Shown: in pieces, positions 51,167-58,656 of the stretch
Numbering within the stretch: position 1 is the stretch's first letter
Layout of the letters: every line of letters starts with the position of its first letter
Source of the DNA: a virus
Virus record (IMG/VR): IMGVR_UViG_3300047510_003019
Span: 1 to 59,228 of that record
Strand: one strand, 5' to 3'
DNA length: 59,228 nucleotides
Notes under the pieces: generated by a model
What the model saw: only the letters and a program-made list of their open reading frames with translations
Database searches by the model: none
What the model was told of the DNA's origin: nothing
Program-made: the position numbers and the translations under genes

Positions 51167-51493
51167 TTACCGTTCGATATAACTTAATGTATGATTGGTT
51201 GCAGATAACTGCTGAATGATTATATCACATCCAATCTTCGGTTGGCAATCGCCACAAGTATAAACATCTACCGCTGCTTTGCCCTCTTCAGGCCACGTAT
51301 GAATGCTAATATGACTCTCTGAAAGTAAACATAAAACAGTAACTCCCTGAGGATCAAACTTTTTTGATATTGTTTGAACCACAGTAGCACCGCTTGCTGC
51401 TGCTGCGTTTTCTAATAAGTCTATAAGACAACGCTCGTCGTCCAAAAGGACAAACGAGCAACCGTACAGGTTTAAAAGATAATGCTTACCCAT
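51167..51493 (-). CDS. speD: S-adenosylmethionine decarboxylase SpeD
   Basis: A 108-residue protein. LLSESHISIHTWPEEG holds the self-cleavage site (Glu59-Ser60, giving the pyruvoyl cofactor) and His65, and VDVYTCGDC holds the catalytic Cys80. This is the bacterial class 1B form. It makes decarboxylated AdoMet for spermidine synthesis and is a known cyanophage auxiliary gene. Its ATG overlaps the upstream stop (TAATG). Confidence 0.92.
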   Translation of the reverse strand: MGKHYLLNLYGCSFVLLDDERCLIDLLENAAAASGATVVQTISKKFDPQGVTVLCLLSESHISIHTWPEEGKAAVDVYTCGDCQPKIGCDIIIQQLSATNHTLSYIER

Positions 51494-51699
51494 TAGTCTA
51501 CAGAGTTTTCCTCTGCTTCTTTAATCAATTGACTGACATAATTTTCAGTACCATCCATTGTCTTAACTGTAAACAAAGGAGACTTCATATACTTTTTAAT
51601 TTTTTTATACTTCTTTAAAAGTTTATCAACTTCATTATCGTCAATTACAACTACTGCCTTACCATCTTTAAGTTTTTCGCCACCAAATCCTGCACTCAT
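51493..51699 (-). CDS. Conserved cyanophage hypothetical protein (68 aa)
   Basis: MSAGFGGEKLKDGKAVVVIDDNEVDKLLKKYKK... is Lys-rich with a helical centre. It is coupled at both ends (ATGA upstream, TAATG to speD). No function is recognisable. Confidence 0.65.
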   Translation of the reverse strand: MSAGFGGEKLKDGKAVVVIDDNEVDKLLKKYKKIKKYMKSPLFTVKTMDGTENYVSQLIKEAEENSVD

Positions 51700-52031
51700 T
51701 TTCTTTTCTTTTTCTCTGGTTGTTTATATCCCCAAACTCTTGGGTTCGCTCTACCATATCCAAAATCAATTTTTTGAATTGCATCAGATCCGTATTGGTC
51801 GTAATACATATCAAAAATACGAACTCTTGATCCTCTTACAAGATCTATATGACTTTCCCCACATACAGTATACCAAATCAAATAGGCATCATTTGGGAAT
51901 GAAGTATCCTTTGCCTTTTCAAGAGTAGTTTTTTCTAAGAGAACTTCACATCCATACTCGTGGGGCAGAACTTGTTTTTCTCTTTTTGAAGATTCTGCCA
52001 TTTTTTCTTTTTCTCCAACAACTACTGCCAT
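51696..52031 (-). CDS. Conserved cyanophage hypothetical protein (111 aa)
   Basis: It starts at the ATG at 52031 (TGATG overlap with the upstream gene; the longer frame needs TTG). Motifs: VLPHEYGCEVLLEKTTLEKA, FPNDAYLIWYTVCGESHIDLVRGS and RANPRVWGYKQPEKKKRK. The YGCE/WYTV block and the basic end are common in cyanomyoviruses; the role is not known. Confidence 0.7.
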   Translation of the reverse strand: MAVVVGEKEKMAESSKREKQVLPHEYGCEVLLEKTTLEKAKDTSFPNDAYLIWYTVCGESHIDLVRGSRVRIFDMYYDQYGSDAIQKIDFGYGRANPRVWGYKQPEKKKRK

Positions 52032-52597
52032 CAACGGTTACCCCACTGAATATCAGAATATGCTTCCTTTACATTATCAAAAGATATCTTATATTTATCG
52101 GTTAGTTTCTTGTCTTTTGTAAGAATTAATACCTCTGCTTCTTTTGGATGAAGTCCTCTCAGAAGATTAATAAACATCATCTCTCTACGAATCGTTGTAA
52201 GACTATCGTTTCCACCTCTTACATAATGATAAAGATTTTGATATTCTCTACGAAGTGATGTTTTACCTCTACCATCAAGATCTTGTCCTGTAGCTAATTC
52301 ACCACCCTCTGCTTCCTTTCTCAAGTTTTCAGAAAGAGTTCCCGAATAAACAGACTGCTCATCTGCATTTCCATAAGGAACATCTCCTTCAGGAAGAAGA
52401 GAAGTTACTGATTCGTCAAAGTTCCAAATAAAAATAGACTTCAGAGAATCGTGTTCATACGTTTTAAGGACTTCAATTTTTTTAGCATTACTTCTTTGTT
52501 TTGAAGCAAGTTCTAAAATTTCAAAAATAAATGGATTTGTTGGAAGAGTTTCAATCGGTTTTTCAATTGATGTCTTTCTTGTCTTCGTTGTAGTCAT
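52031..52597 (-). CDS. DUF6433-like conserved phage protein
   Basis: About 188 residues from the ATG at 52597 (a TTG lies 5 codons upstream). NPFIFEILELASKQRSNAKKIEVLKTYEHDSLKSIFIWNFDESV is the recognisable block of this uncharacterised T4-like phage family, followed by LRREYQNLYHYVRGGNDSL and INLLRGLHPKEAEVLILTKDKKL. It is not gp55. A CTAAATATC late motif lies 28 nt upstream. Confidence 0.7.
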   Translation of the reverse strand: MTTTKTRKTSIEKPIETLPTNPFIFEILELASKQRSNAKKIEVLKTYEHDSLKSIFIWNFDESVTSLLPEGDVPYGNADEQSVYSGTLSENLRKEAEGGELATGQDLDGRGKTSLRREYQNLYHYVRGGNDSLTTIRREMMFINLLRGLHPKEAEVLILTKDKKLTDKYKISFDNVKEAYSDIQWGNR

Positions 52598-52625
52598 AAA
52601 TTTCAATTGCAATATTATAGTTTAA

Positions 52626-52635
52626 GATATTTAGT
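52626..52635 (-). promoter_or_regulatory. T4-type late promoter motif
   Basis: The minus strand reads ACTAAATATC, 28 nt before the ATG at 52597. Confidence 0.45.
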
Positions 52636-52643
52636 GGTATTTT

Positions 52644-52868
52644 TTAATCCTCTTCTTCGTCTTCATCATCAAAGTATCCTTCCTCAAATCTAACAGCAAC
52701 AACTTCATCTGGTATTACTTGTCCGTTTTCATCAAAGAATTCTGGATGCAAGTAAGGAGGTCTTGTTTCTAGCAAATGCCTATAAGTTAACCAACCAATT
52801 ATACTTCCTACCATAAAAAAAAGCAACGTGAACATTACTGTGAATGCTATTACATATGCTGGTTCCAT
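52644..52868 (-). CDS. Small single-pass membrane protein
   Basis: A 74-residue protein. Residues of about 5-28 (YVIAFTVMFTLLFFMVGSII) form one transmembrane helix. The rest is cytoplasmic-looking and very acidic (EEGYFDDEDEEED). It is conserved in cyanomyoviruses; no function is known. It is not a recognisable holin. Confidence 0.7.
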   Translation of the reverse strand: MEPAYVIAFTVMFTLLFFMVGSIIGWLTYRHLLETRPPYLHPEFFDENGQVIPDEVVAVRFEEGYFDDEDEEED

Positions 52869-52886
52869 TTGTTTTCTCCAGAGAGT

Positions 52887-53111
52887 TTATTTTTTCTTAA
52901 CGTCAAAGTGAAATTCAATAAAGAAATGAAACTCCCTTTGAAAGAGAGAAACCATTTTACCAAACTTCACTTGGAAAGTCTTTGGATTTAATGCTCTCTT
53001 CCTCCTATTGCGTAATAATAACTCAATTCCCCGATTAATTTCGGGTCCTGAGTTATTTAGTTTTCTTTTTTCGTCGTCCCCTTCTCTTATCATAGTTATA
53101 CTTCCAGGCAT
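52887..53111 (-). CDS. Small basic/aromatic hypothetical protein
   Basis: The frame reads GIELLLRNRRKRALNPKTFQVKF then GKMVSLFQREFHFFIEFHFDVKKK, a block I associate with cyanophage small ORFs. The start is uncertain: the ATG at 53111 overlaps the upstream gene by 59 nt, and another lies at 53093. A CTAAATAACT motif at 53051-53060 would give a shorter form lacking a clear start codon. Confidence 0.45.
   Translation of the reverse strand: MPGSITMIREGDDEKRKLNNSGPEINRGIELLLRNRRKRALNPKTFQVKFGKMVSLFQREFHFFIEFHFDVKKK
53051..53060 (-). promoter_or_regulatory. T4-type late promoter motif
   Basis: The minus strand reads CTAAATAACT inside the 3' end of the 53053-53412 gene, just before the small ORF that ends at 52887. 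Confidence 0.35.
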
Positions 53112-53412
53112 CTTCTAGGATGCAGTGCAAATAGTTTCGTATTTTTCTTGCCTGAGGTTTTGGAATATGCCCATAGCCCTCACGAAGTTGTTTATGAATT
53201 TCGTCAGAACCACCTTCTAGATAATCATCAAGGTCCATTATAAGACTACTGATTTCATTTGCAGTCTTACTTTCAATGAACTCCTCTACTTCAAATTTTC
53301 GTACACTCTTAATTTTCAGGTAATCGTAAAATTTTAACACAAACTGTCCATTAAAAGCAAGATCAATTGCTTTCTCTACATCAAAATAAACTTCGTGAAA
53401 TGTACTTTCCAT
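53053..53412 (-). CDS. Conserved cyanophage hypothetical protein (119 aa)
   Basis: It starts at the ATG at 53412, which overlaps the glutaredoxin stop (TAATG); a longer frame would run inside that gene. MESTFHEVYFDVEKAIDLAF then KIKSVRKFEVEEFIESKTANEISSLIMDLDDYLEGG and a very basic end (NYDKRRGRRKKKTK). It is helical and may bind nucleic acid through its tail. The function is unknown. Confidence 0.7.
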   Translation of the reverse strand: MESTFHEVYFDVEKAIDLAFNGQFVLKFYDYLKIKSVRKFEVEEFIESKTANEISSLIMDLDDYLEGGSDEIHKQLREGYGHIPKPQARKIRNYLHCILEDAWKYNYDKRRGRRKKKTK

Positions 53413-53651
53413 TAAACCAAATTTTGCTCCTTTAGATATTGAACCGTATCCATACAACCACCAAGATGTTCTTGATCATTTAAAATTACCTGAGGAAAGG
53501 TAGACCCTTCTCCAAACTCTGCATAGAATCCATCACGATCAAAGTTTTCCCCAAGAGTATAAACTACGTGTTCAAGATTTGCCAACTCTAACACTTGTTT
53601 GATTTTAGTGCAATAAGGGCAACCGTGTTTTGAATAAACTGTAAATTTCAT
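53412..53651 (-). CDS. Glutaredoxin
   Basis: A 79-residue thioredoxin-fold protein. It has the active site HGCPYCTKIK (Cys-Pro-Tyr-Cys, about residues 11-14), GEGSTFPQVILN with the cis-Pro, and the GSH-binding GGCMDTVQYL. It likely reduces phage ribonucleotide reductase, as T4 nrdC does. Its length fits phage glutaredoxins. Confidence 0.9.
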   Translation of the reverse strand: MKFTVYSKHGCPYCTKIKQVLELANLEHVVYTLGENFDRDGFYAEFGEGSTFPQVILNDQEHLGGCMDTVQYLKEQNLV

Positions 53652-53700
53652 AGTAGTATGAGTATTGGAATTAAAATTATGAGTATTGAAATTAGAAATC

Positions 53701-53724
53701 CCCCAGCCGTTTCTAGCAGGGGGC
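53701..53724. terminator. Possible terminator hairpin after the HNH gene
   Basis: CCCCC and GGGGG flank a 14-nt segment holding a further GC/GC pair. The T-tract is weak, so this could be another structured element. Confidence 0.35.
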
Positions 53725-53753
53725 GAATACTGTAAGAGTCCATCAATTAAATT

Positions 53754-54116
53754 TTATTGATATTTAGGGCGGTAGACGCTGTACTCAATATTATTAATCT
53801 GTTTTTGCCACTCAATAATATCAGACAATCTTTCTGTTGTAAAGAATGGTTGTTGTAAGTACCAATCATACCATTTTTGATGTCCCTTTGAGTGATTGCA
53901 TTTTTTGCAAGCACATAAGACATTTGTAACCCTATCACTTCCACCTTTAGATCTTGGAACTATATGATCTAATGTAAGAACTTCATCACTCCCACAATAT
54001 GCACATTCATAATTCCATCTTTCTTTAATTGATTGTCTCCATTTTCGTCTTGCTTCTGAACTTGAGATCGCTTCAAGATTAAATAAAAGTTCTTCTGAAG
54101 TGGAGTAAAGTGGCAT
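53754..54116 (-). CDS. HNH endonuclease (McrA-like)
   Basis: A 120-residue protein. YECAYCGSDEVLTLDHIVPRSKGGSDRVTNVLCACKKCNHSKGH is a full HNH/ββα-metal motif, with two Cys-X2-Cys pairs. It can be a homing nuclease or a phage-conserved nuclease. The position among core genes and the upstream late motif favour a resident gene. Confidence 0.85.
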   Translation of the reverse strand: MPLYSTSEELLFNLEAISSSEARRKWRQSIKERWNYECAYCGSDEVLTLDHIVPRSKGGSDRVTNVLCACKKCNHSKGHQKWYDWYLQQPFFTTERLSDIIEWQKQINNIEYSVYRPKYQ

Positions 54117-54135
54117 TCGTAAGATGCGTACCGCA

Positions 54136-54144
54136 AATATTTAG
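54136..54144 (-). promoter_or_regulatory. T4-type late promoter motif
   Basis: The minus strand reads CTAAATATT, 20 nt before the ATG at 54116. Confidence 0.45.
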
Positions 54145-54160
54145 AGTTCCTTATGACTCA

Positions 54161-54433
54161 TCATACTTTAACAGGTTCTTGTTGTCCTTCTGGAAGTTTG
54201 ATCTTATGGGGTTCCAATTGATTTACCTGACCAGCAGGCAATCCAAGTTGTCCAGGGAGTTGCTTATCTGTTGTTGAGGTTACATTAATCACCTGATCCA
54301 TTATAAAACGATGACGACTGTAAGAGCGATAATGAGGATCAAATCCAACCATCATTATCGCATCATTAATATCCGCACAATGGCAGATAACTTTTCCTGT
54401 TCGATTGTCTGTTACAACCCAATATTCATTCAT
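54161..54433 (-). CDS. Conserved hypothetical protein (90 aa)
   Basis: MNEYWVVTDNRTGKVICHCADINDAIMMVGFDPHYRSY... then a Pro/Gln-rich tail (LPGQLGLPAGQVNQLEP). The N-terminal half looks like a small beta/alpha domain. The function is unknown. It overlaps the 54426-54665 gene by 8 nt. Confidence 0.6.
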   Translation of the reverse strand: MNEYWVVTDNRTGKVICHCADINDAIMMVGFDPHYRSYSRHRFIMDQVINVTSTTDKQLPGQLGLPAGQVNQLEPHKIKLPEGQQEPVKV

Positions 54434-54665
54434 TCTCAGGTGCCTTTGATGAAACTACAGGATTACGACTACGATTTTTGATAACAACAAATGCATCATT
54501 TTGATAAGTTACAGATCCAAAAGGTTTTGCCCACTTTGGATTTGCATCGGGATGAGTTGCAGTTCCTGTAGCTGCAACTCCGCCAACTTCTACACGAATA
54601 TCATCATCAATATTCCATCCCAAAGTTTCAATTGTAGTTGTGATTTGATTTAGTATATCGTCCAT
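54426..54665 (-). CDS. Conserved hypothetical protein (79 aa)
   Basis: MDDILNQITTTIETLGWNIDDDIRVEVGGVAATGTATHPDANPKWAKPFGSVTYQNDAFVVIKN... reads as a small beta-domain protein with a short N-terminal helix. No family is recognised. It is coupled to the downstream gene by overlap. Confidence 0.6.
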   Translation of the reverse strand: MDDILNQITTTIETLGWNIDDDIRVEVGGVAATGTATHPDANPKWAKPFGSVTYQNDAFVVIKNRSRNPVVSSKAPENE

Positions 54666-54701
54666 TATTTGTAGAAGTATTTCTATCAGTATAGAATACT
54701 T

Positions 54702-56063
54702 TTACTGACCTGTAAAGTCAAACCCACCAAGATCATCTGGATAATCAGGAACTTGAAAATCAATCAGAGGTTCTGGAACATCTGGAATATTTACATCGTC
54801 AGTATTCTGTGGTTCATACTCAAACTCTGGTCTTCCTCCACGATTATCATATTCATCGTTGAAAGAATGATCCTTCAAGAATTTATCTACAAGATCTCCA
54901 GTATTTGAACCTGGAGTTTGATCATTTTCAGCGTCATTATTAGGTCCTGAATTACCTGGAGCATCATCATCTCCGTTACCCCATCCATTATTTTGCCCTC
55001 TTTCAGGAACATCTCCTCCACCTCCTCCATTATCATTACCATTTCCAGGAGTATTATTTTGTCCTGATCCATCGTTCTTTGAGTCGCCTGGTGGTTGATT
55101 AGTTTCTGGGTCTTGCCCATCTTGATGATTTCCTTTTCCTGGATTATCAGATGCTCCTGTTTCTCCATCCCAAGGCGAATTACCAACTTCCTTATCATTA
55201 CCAGGATTTCCTTTACCAGGACCTTCAGGATCCTCTGGATCCTCTGGATCCTCTGGATCTTCAGGATCTTCGGGATCCTCAGGGTCTTCGGGATCCTCAG
55301 GGTCTTCAGGATCTTCGGGATCCTCAGGGTCTTCAGGGTCTTCGGGATCCTCAGGGTCTTCAGGGTCTTCAGGGTCTTCGGGATCCTCTGGATCTTCAGG
55401 ATCCTCAGGGTCTTCGGGATCAACAGGAGGATCAACAGGAGGATCAACAGGTGGGTCTACTGGAGGATCAACAGGAGGATCAACAGGAGGATCAACAGGT
55501 GGGTCTACTGGAGGATCAACAGGAGGATCAACAGGTGGGTCTACTGGAGGATCAACAGGTGGGTCTACTGGAGGATCAACAGGAGGATCAACAGGTGGGT
55601 CTACTGGAGGATCAACAGGAGGATCTACAGGAGGATCTACAGGAGGATCAACAGGAGGATCTACAATTTCTTCTTCATCAACAGGATTATCAGTACTGTT
55701 GAAACTGTTGTTAGTAATATTGTTAGTGTTAGGTAAAGAATCCAGAGAAGCATTATTGATTGCTGATAATGGAATTGAATTTGATACTCTAGTTCTAGCA
55801 GTATCATTATCACCAAGAACAGGAACATCACCCGAACCACCAAAGACCTCATTAAAATTTGCATCTTCTAATTGAGGATTTGTGACCTGAACCTGGCCAA
55901 CATTAATTGGTTCAACTTCTTCTATCGGAGTTTCAGCAAGAACATCAGGAACTTGCGTATATCCTTCTGGATTTCTGAGTGCTGCACTAGGATCGTGTGG
56001 AGTTGAATCCTGTGACTGTTGATTTGTTCGTTGAGTTTCCTCAAGTTGCAGTTGTTCTTCCAT
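54702..56063 (-). CDS. Pro/Asp/Glu-repeat low-complexity protein
   Basis: A 453-residue acidic protein. After a 125-residue N-terminal part comes a long (PVDP)n array (12-nt repeat) and then an (EDP)n array (9-nt repeat), together about 155 residues, followed by a Gly/Asn/Asp-rich region (GNDNGGGGGDVPERGQ) and a compact C-terminus (FQVPDYPDDLGGFDF). The repeats would form a stiff, negatively charged rod (polyproline-II like), probably a surface spacer. The repeats are likely unstable in length. A CTAAATATC late motif lies 26 nt upstream. Confidence 0.75.
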   Translation of the reverse strand: MEEQLQLEETQRTNQQSQDSTPHDPSAALRNPEGYTQVPDVLAETPIEEVEPINVGQVQVTNPQLEDANFNEVFGGSGDVPVLGDNDTARTRVSNSIPLSAINNASLDSLPNTNNITNNSFNSTDNPVDEEEIVDPPVDPPVDPPVDPPVDPPVDPPVDPPVDPPVDPPVDPPVDPPVDPPVDPPVDPPVDPPVDPPVDPPVDPPVDPPVDPPVDPEDPEDPEDPEDPEDPEDPEDPEDPEDPEDPEDPEDPEDPEDPEDPEDPEDPEDPEDPEDPEDPEGPGKGNPGNDKEVGNSPWDGETGASDNPGKGNHQDGQDPETNQPPGDSKNDGSGQNNTPGNGNDNGGGGGDVPERGQNNGWGNGDDDAPGNSGPNNDAENDQTPGSNTGDLVDKFLKDHSFNDEYDNRGGRPEFEYEPQNTDDVNIPDVPEPLIDFQVPDYPDDLGGFDFTGQ

Positions 56064-56088
56064 AATAATTTGACTCTGATATGATAAA

Positions 56089-56097
56089 GATATTTAG
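56089..56097 (-). promoter_or_regulatory. T4-type late promoter motif
   Basis: The minus strand reads CTAAATATC, 26 nt before the ATG at 56063. Confidence 0.45.
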
Positions 56098-56216
56098 TTA
56101 TTATATGACTTTTTAGACTGTGATGGTGGTTTGTAATTCTTTGCAGGTCTATAGAGATTAGGCCAGGTATCTCTGAGGATCTCTGCGATTTTATGAGGCG
56201 TTGTGGAGGATATCAT
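56094..56216 (-). CDS. Small hypothetical protein (40 aa)
   Basis: MISSTTPHKIAEILRDTWPNLYRPAKNYKPPSQ... is a short basic protein with a helical start. Its ATG overlaps the stop of a 24-residue hydrophobic ORF (ATGA). There is no clear ribosome site. Confidence 0.45.
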   Translation of the reverse strand: MISSTTPHKIAEILRDTWPNLYRPAKNYKPPSQSKKSYNN

Positions 56217-56287
56217 AGGTCTTGTGATATAGAAATAATAAACATAAAAATACCGAATGCTATGAATGCTGCGAGTAATGTGAGCAT
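56213..56287 (-). CDS. Possible 24-aa transmembrane peptide
   Basis: MLTLLAAFIAFGIFMFIIS... is one hydrophobic helix. It starts within the last codons of the endonuclease gene and ends on the ATG of the 40-residue ORF. There is no Shine-Dalgarno sequence, so it may be chance or a gene whose start was overrun by the endonuclease. Confidence 0.3.
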   Translation of the reverse strand: MLTLLAAFIAFGIFMFIISISQDL

Positions 56288-56835
56288 TTGAGATTTTCTA
56301 CGAGTGTTTGGAGTTCTTGTAGGGAAGCGTCGTTTTTGAGTGTGTTGGCTCTATTGCTTATGACCCACACATTACCTTTTATGTATCCTTTTTCTGGAAT
56401 GATTTTATCTAATGAAGGACTATTTGGATGATAACCTTTTTTAGGTTGTATCTCAATAGGAATACCAAGTAAAGGGCAAGTTTCGGGAATGACTATATCA
56501 ATAAGTTCCAGATTGAATGGAATATTATTTTGCTTTGCTCTACTTTTTGCTCTGGTCAAAATTCTATATTCAACTGATTTTGATACTGCGTTGGGGTCAA
56601 ATCTTTCACGATTTTTGGCGTTTACTATTTCTTTACGAATACATCCACAAGATTGAGTTCTACCATTTAACAATCCCTCTCTTCTTGTTGAAGTTGTATT
56701 TCCACCGCAAGAACAAGAGCACTCGCATAGAATATATTTTTTATTACTATATTCTCTTAAAACAGTCAGTCTCCCAAAAGTTTTTCCAACTAATCCTCCG
56801 CAAGGAATTGATTTTTTATTTAATCCCATATTCAT
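56260..56835 (-). CDS. Putative homing endonuclease beside psbD
   Basis: A 191-residue protein. The N-terminal Cys-rich part (LCECSCSCGGNTTSTRREGLLNGRTQSCGC) is a zinc-binding DNA-recognition segment. The C-terminal part, with CPLLGIPIEI, SPSLDKIIPEKGYIKGNVWVISNRANTLKND, is the nuclease-like region typical of phage His-Me/HNH-type or EDxHD homing nucleases (a Leu-Asp-Lys-Ile pattern with Asn/Arg). It lies just downstream of psbD with its own sigma70 and late promoters and its 3' end overlaps a small ORF, consistent with a mobile insertion. Confidence 0.72.
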   Translation of the reverse strand: MNMGLNKKSIPCGGLVGKTFGRLTVLREYSNKKYILCECSCSCGGNTTSTRREGLLNGRTQSCGCIRKEIVNAKNRERFDPNAVSKSVEYRILTRAKSRAKQNNIPFNLELIDIVIPETCPLLGIPIEIQPKKGYHPNSPSLDKIIPEKGYIKGNVWVISNRANTLKNDASLQELQTLVENLKCSHYSQHS

Positions 56836-56850
56836 TTAACACTCTATTAT

Positions 56851-56886
56851 TATTTATATAATATCATAGTTGGGGTCATAAGTCAA
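56851..56886 (-). promoter_or_regulatory. Combined sigma70 and late promoter for the endonuclease
   Basis: TTGACT (56881-56886), 17 bp, TATTAT (56858-56863), then overlapping TATAAATA (56851-56858), on the minus strand and 16 nt before the ATG. Early and late expression could therefore use one site. Confidence 0.6.
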
Positions 56887-56889
56887 TAA

Positions 56890-56909
56890 AAAGACCCCGA
56901 AGGGTCTTT
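56890..56909 (-). terminator. psbD terminator
   Basis: AAAGACCC-CGAA-GGGTCTTT, an 8-bp stem followed by a T-rich tract on the minus strand, 28 nt after the psbD stop. The downstream promoter begins right after the T-tract. Confidence 0.8.
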
Positions 56910-56936
56910 GCGTTTCCGCAGGGTATTATATTTTTA

Positions 56937-57998
56937 TCACAAGGCGTTCCCACGAGGGAGAACTTCATCTGGAAAGACAAATCGTTCCCCAGGTTGATCA
57001 ACTGGAGCCATCCATGCCCTTAATCCCTCATTAAGAAGTATATTTTTTGTGTAAAATGTCTCAAATTCTGGATCTTCTGCTGCTCTAATTTCCTGAGATA
57101 CAAAGTCGTAAGCACGGAGGTTAAGAGCAAGACCGATGATGCCGATAGAAGAAGTCCAGAGACCCATAACTGGAACGAAAAGCATAAAAAAGTGCAACCA
57201 ACGCTTGTTACTAAAGGCAATACCGAAAATCTGAGACCAGAATCTGTTAGCAGTAACCATTGAATAGGTCTCTTCCTCTTGTGTTGGTTCAAATGCCTTG
57301 AATGTGTTTGCTTGTTCACTGTCTTCAAATAGAGTGTTTTCTACAGTTGCTCCGTGAATGGCACAGAGCAGTGCTCCACCCAGTATACCAGCAACTCCCA
57401 TCATATGGAAGGGGTTGAGGGTCCAGTTGTGGAAACCCTGAAGGAACAGAAGGAACCTGAAGATTGCTGCCACTCCAAAAGAGGGAGCAAAGAACCAACT
57501 GGATTGACCCAGTGGATACATCAGGAATACAGAAACGAATACTGCAATAGGACCAGAGAATGCGATTGCGTTGTAGGGTCTAATCCCTACTAAACGAGCA
57601 ATCTCAAACTGACGAAGCATAAAACCGATTAGAGCGAAAGCCCCGTGGAGCGCCACAAAAGGCCAGAGTCCCCCAAGTTGGCACCACCTGACGAAATCCC
57701 CTTGAGCCTCAGGACCCCAGAGAAGCATAAGAGAATGACCCATAGAATCTGCTGGAGTAGAAACTGCCACAGTAAGAAAGTTTGCACCCTCCAGATAGGA
57801 ACTTGCCAACCCGTGAGTGTACCAACTCGTAACGAAAGTTGTCCCAGTAAGCCAACCACCAAGAGCAAGATAAGCAGTGGGAAAAAGAAGAAGTCCAGAC
57901 CAGCCAACAAAAACGAAACGATCTCTCTTAAGCCAGTCGTCCAAGACATCAAACCACCCCCTTTGTTGAATAGGTTTTGAAAGTGTAGATGAAACCAT
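56937..57998 (-). CDS. psbD: Photosystem II D2 protein
   Basis: A 353-residue full-length D2 protein. It has [16 protein letters not shown] at the start, five transmembrane helices, [17 protein letters not shown], the His ligands in [17 protein letters not shown] and [15 protein letters not shown], and the C-terminus [14 protein letters not shown]. The first 12 residues ([12 protein letters not shown]) differ from cyanobacterial D2. It keeps the PSII reaction centre working during infection. A sigma70 promoter and GAGGAGG ribosome site precede it. Confidence 0.96.
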   Translation of the reverse strand: MVSSTLSKPIQQRGWFDVLDDWLKRDRFVFVGWSGLLLFPTAYLALGGWLTGTTFVTSWYTHGLASSYLEGANFLTVAVSTPADSMGHSLMLLWGPEAQGDFVRWCQLGGLWPFVALHGAFALIGFMLRQFEIARLVGIRPYNAIAFSGPIAVFVSVFLMYPLGQSSWFFAPSFGVAAIFRFLLFLQGFHNWTLNPFHMMGVAGILGGALLCAIHGATVENTLFEDSEQANTFKAFEPTQEEETYSMVTANRFWSQIFGIAFSNKRWLHFFMLFVPVMGLWTSSIGIIGLALNLRAYDFVSQEIRAAEDPEFETFYTKNILLNEGLRAWMAPVDQPGERFVFPDEVLPRGNAL

Positions 57999-58024
57999 AG
58001 CCTCCTCATTGATTTATCATATTT

Positions 58025-58053
58025 ATGTTAACAGTTCTTAACAAAGAAGTCAA
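58025..58053 (-). promoter_or_regulatory. psbD sigma70 promoter
   Basis: TTGACT (58048-58053), 17 bp, TAACAT (58025-58030) on the minus strand, 27 nt before the psbD ATG. A late-like CATAAATATGATAA follows the -10. Confidence 0.65.
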
Positions 58054-58059
58054 TGAGTA

Positions 58060-58584
58060 TTAGTGCTTATGCTTTTGTAGGTATCTAACTGCGTTGCTTA
58101 ATGTATCTAAGTTGTCTCCAACCAATCCTAGCATTCTGTTGCAGTTGCTACAAAGCAATCCACGAACCTTTCCTGTCTTATGGTCGTGGTCCACATAAAG
58201 GTTATTACTATCCTTTCTACCATTTGTATTTGGATTAAAACAAATAACACAAACTTCATTTTGTTCTTGTAGAAGGTTTTTATATTGCTCTAATCCAAAA
58301 TCTTCACCATAAGTATATTTCAACATATAGTCTTTCTTATCGTCATAAGAAGGTCTCTTATCTTTATAGTCTTTACTATAACACTCTTTACACCTCTTAT
58401 GACCTTTATAATATTCTGAAATAAGTTTTTCTACACCACACTTGTTGCAGACGATATGAGTTTTACTCGCCCAGTTTTCTGCATAAGTTTTTTCTTCACA
58501 TCTTATACACCTTCTACGACCTTCTCTAAAATCAGAGACAGAAAGTTCTTTGTTGCAACTTCTACAAATCTTCGTGGTTCTCAT
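58060..58584 (-). CDS. Endonuclease VII-type nuclease between psbA and psbD
   Basis: A 174-residue protein. The C-terminal half, NEVCVICFNPNTNGRKDSNNLYVDHDHKTGKVRGLLCSNCNRMLGLVGDN, is the recombination endonuclease VII domain (two Cys-X2-Cys pairs, His-Asp-His). The N-terminal half has two further Cys-X2-Cys fingers (CRSCNKEL, CIRCEE, CNKCGVEK, CKECY). It is probably a free-standing homing nuclease serving the psbA introns upstream. A TATAAATA late motif lies 22 nt before the ATG. Confidence 0.82.
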   Translation of the reverse strand: MRTTKICRSCNKELSVSDFREGRRRCIRCEEKTYAENWASKTHIVCNKCGVEKLISEYYKGHKRCKECYSKDYKDKRPSYDDKKDYMLKYTYGEDFGLEQYKNLLQEQNEVCVICFNPNTNGRKDSNNLYVDHDHKTGKVRGLLCSNCNRMLGLVGDNLDTLSNAVRYLQKHKH

Positions 58585-58605
58585 TATGGTATTTAAACTT
58601 TTAAC

Positions 58606-58613
58606 TATTTATA
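58606..58613 (-). promoter_or_regulatory. T4 late promoter consensus TATAAATA
   Basis: An exact minus-strand TATAAATA, 22 nt before the endonuclease ATG at 58584. Confidence 0.6.
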
Positions 58614-58627
58614 AAATATTAAACTCC

Positions 58628-58656
58628 ATTATAACACAAAAAAAGAGACCCGTAAA
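58628..58656 (-). promoter_or_regulatory. Sigma70-like promoter nested in the psbA terminator
   Basis: TTTACG (58651-58656), 17 bp, TATAAT (58628-58633) on the minus strand. The -35 is in the hairpin loop of the psbA terminator and the T-tract is the spacer. Confidence 0.5.

Noticed and set aside
52031-52597. Candidate gp55 late sigma factor
   Set aside because: Length is similar but the sigma-type motifs of T4 gp55 are absent; it fits an uncharacterised T4-like phage family better.
53701-53724. Strong terminator after the HNH gene
   Set aside because: The CCCCC/GGGGG stem is clear but there is no good T-tract, so it was kept only as a low-confidence feature.
55095-55736. Plus-strand frames of 183-213 residues and a minus-strand Ile/Leu/Lys frame at 54887-55447
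   Set aside because: They are other-frame readings of the 12-nt and 9-nt repeats in the Pro/Asp/Glu protein and have no ribosome site or family features.
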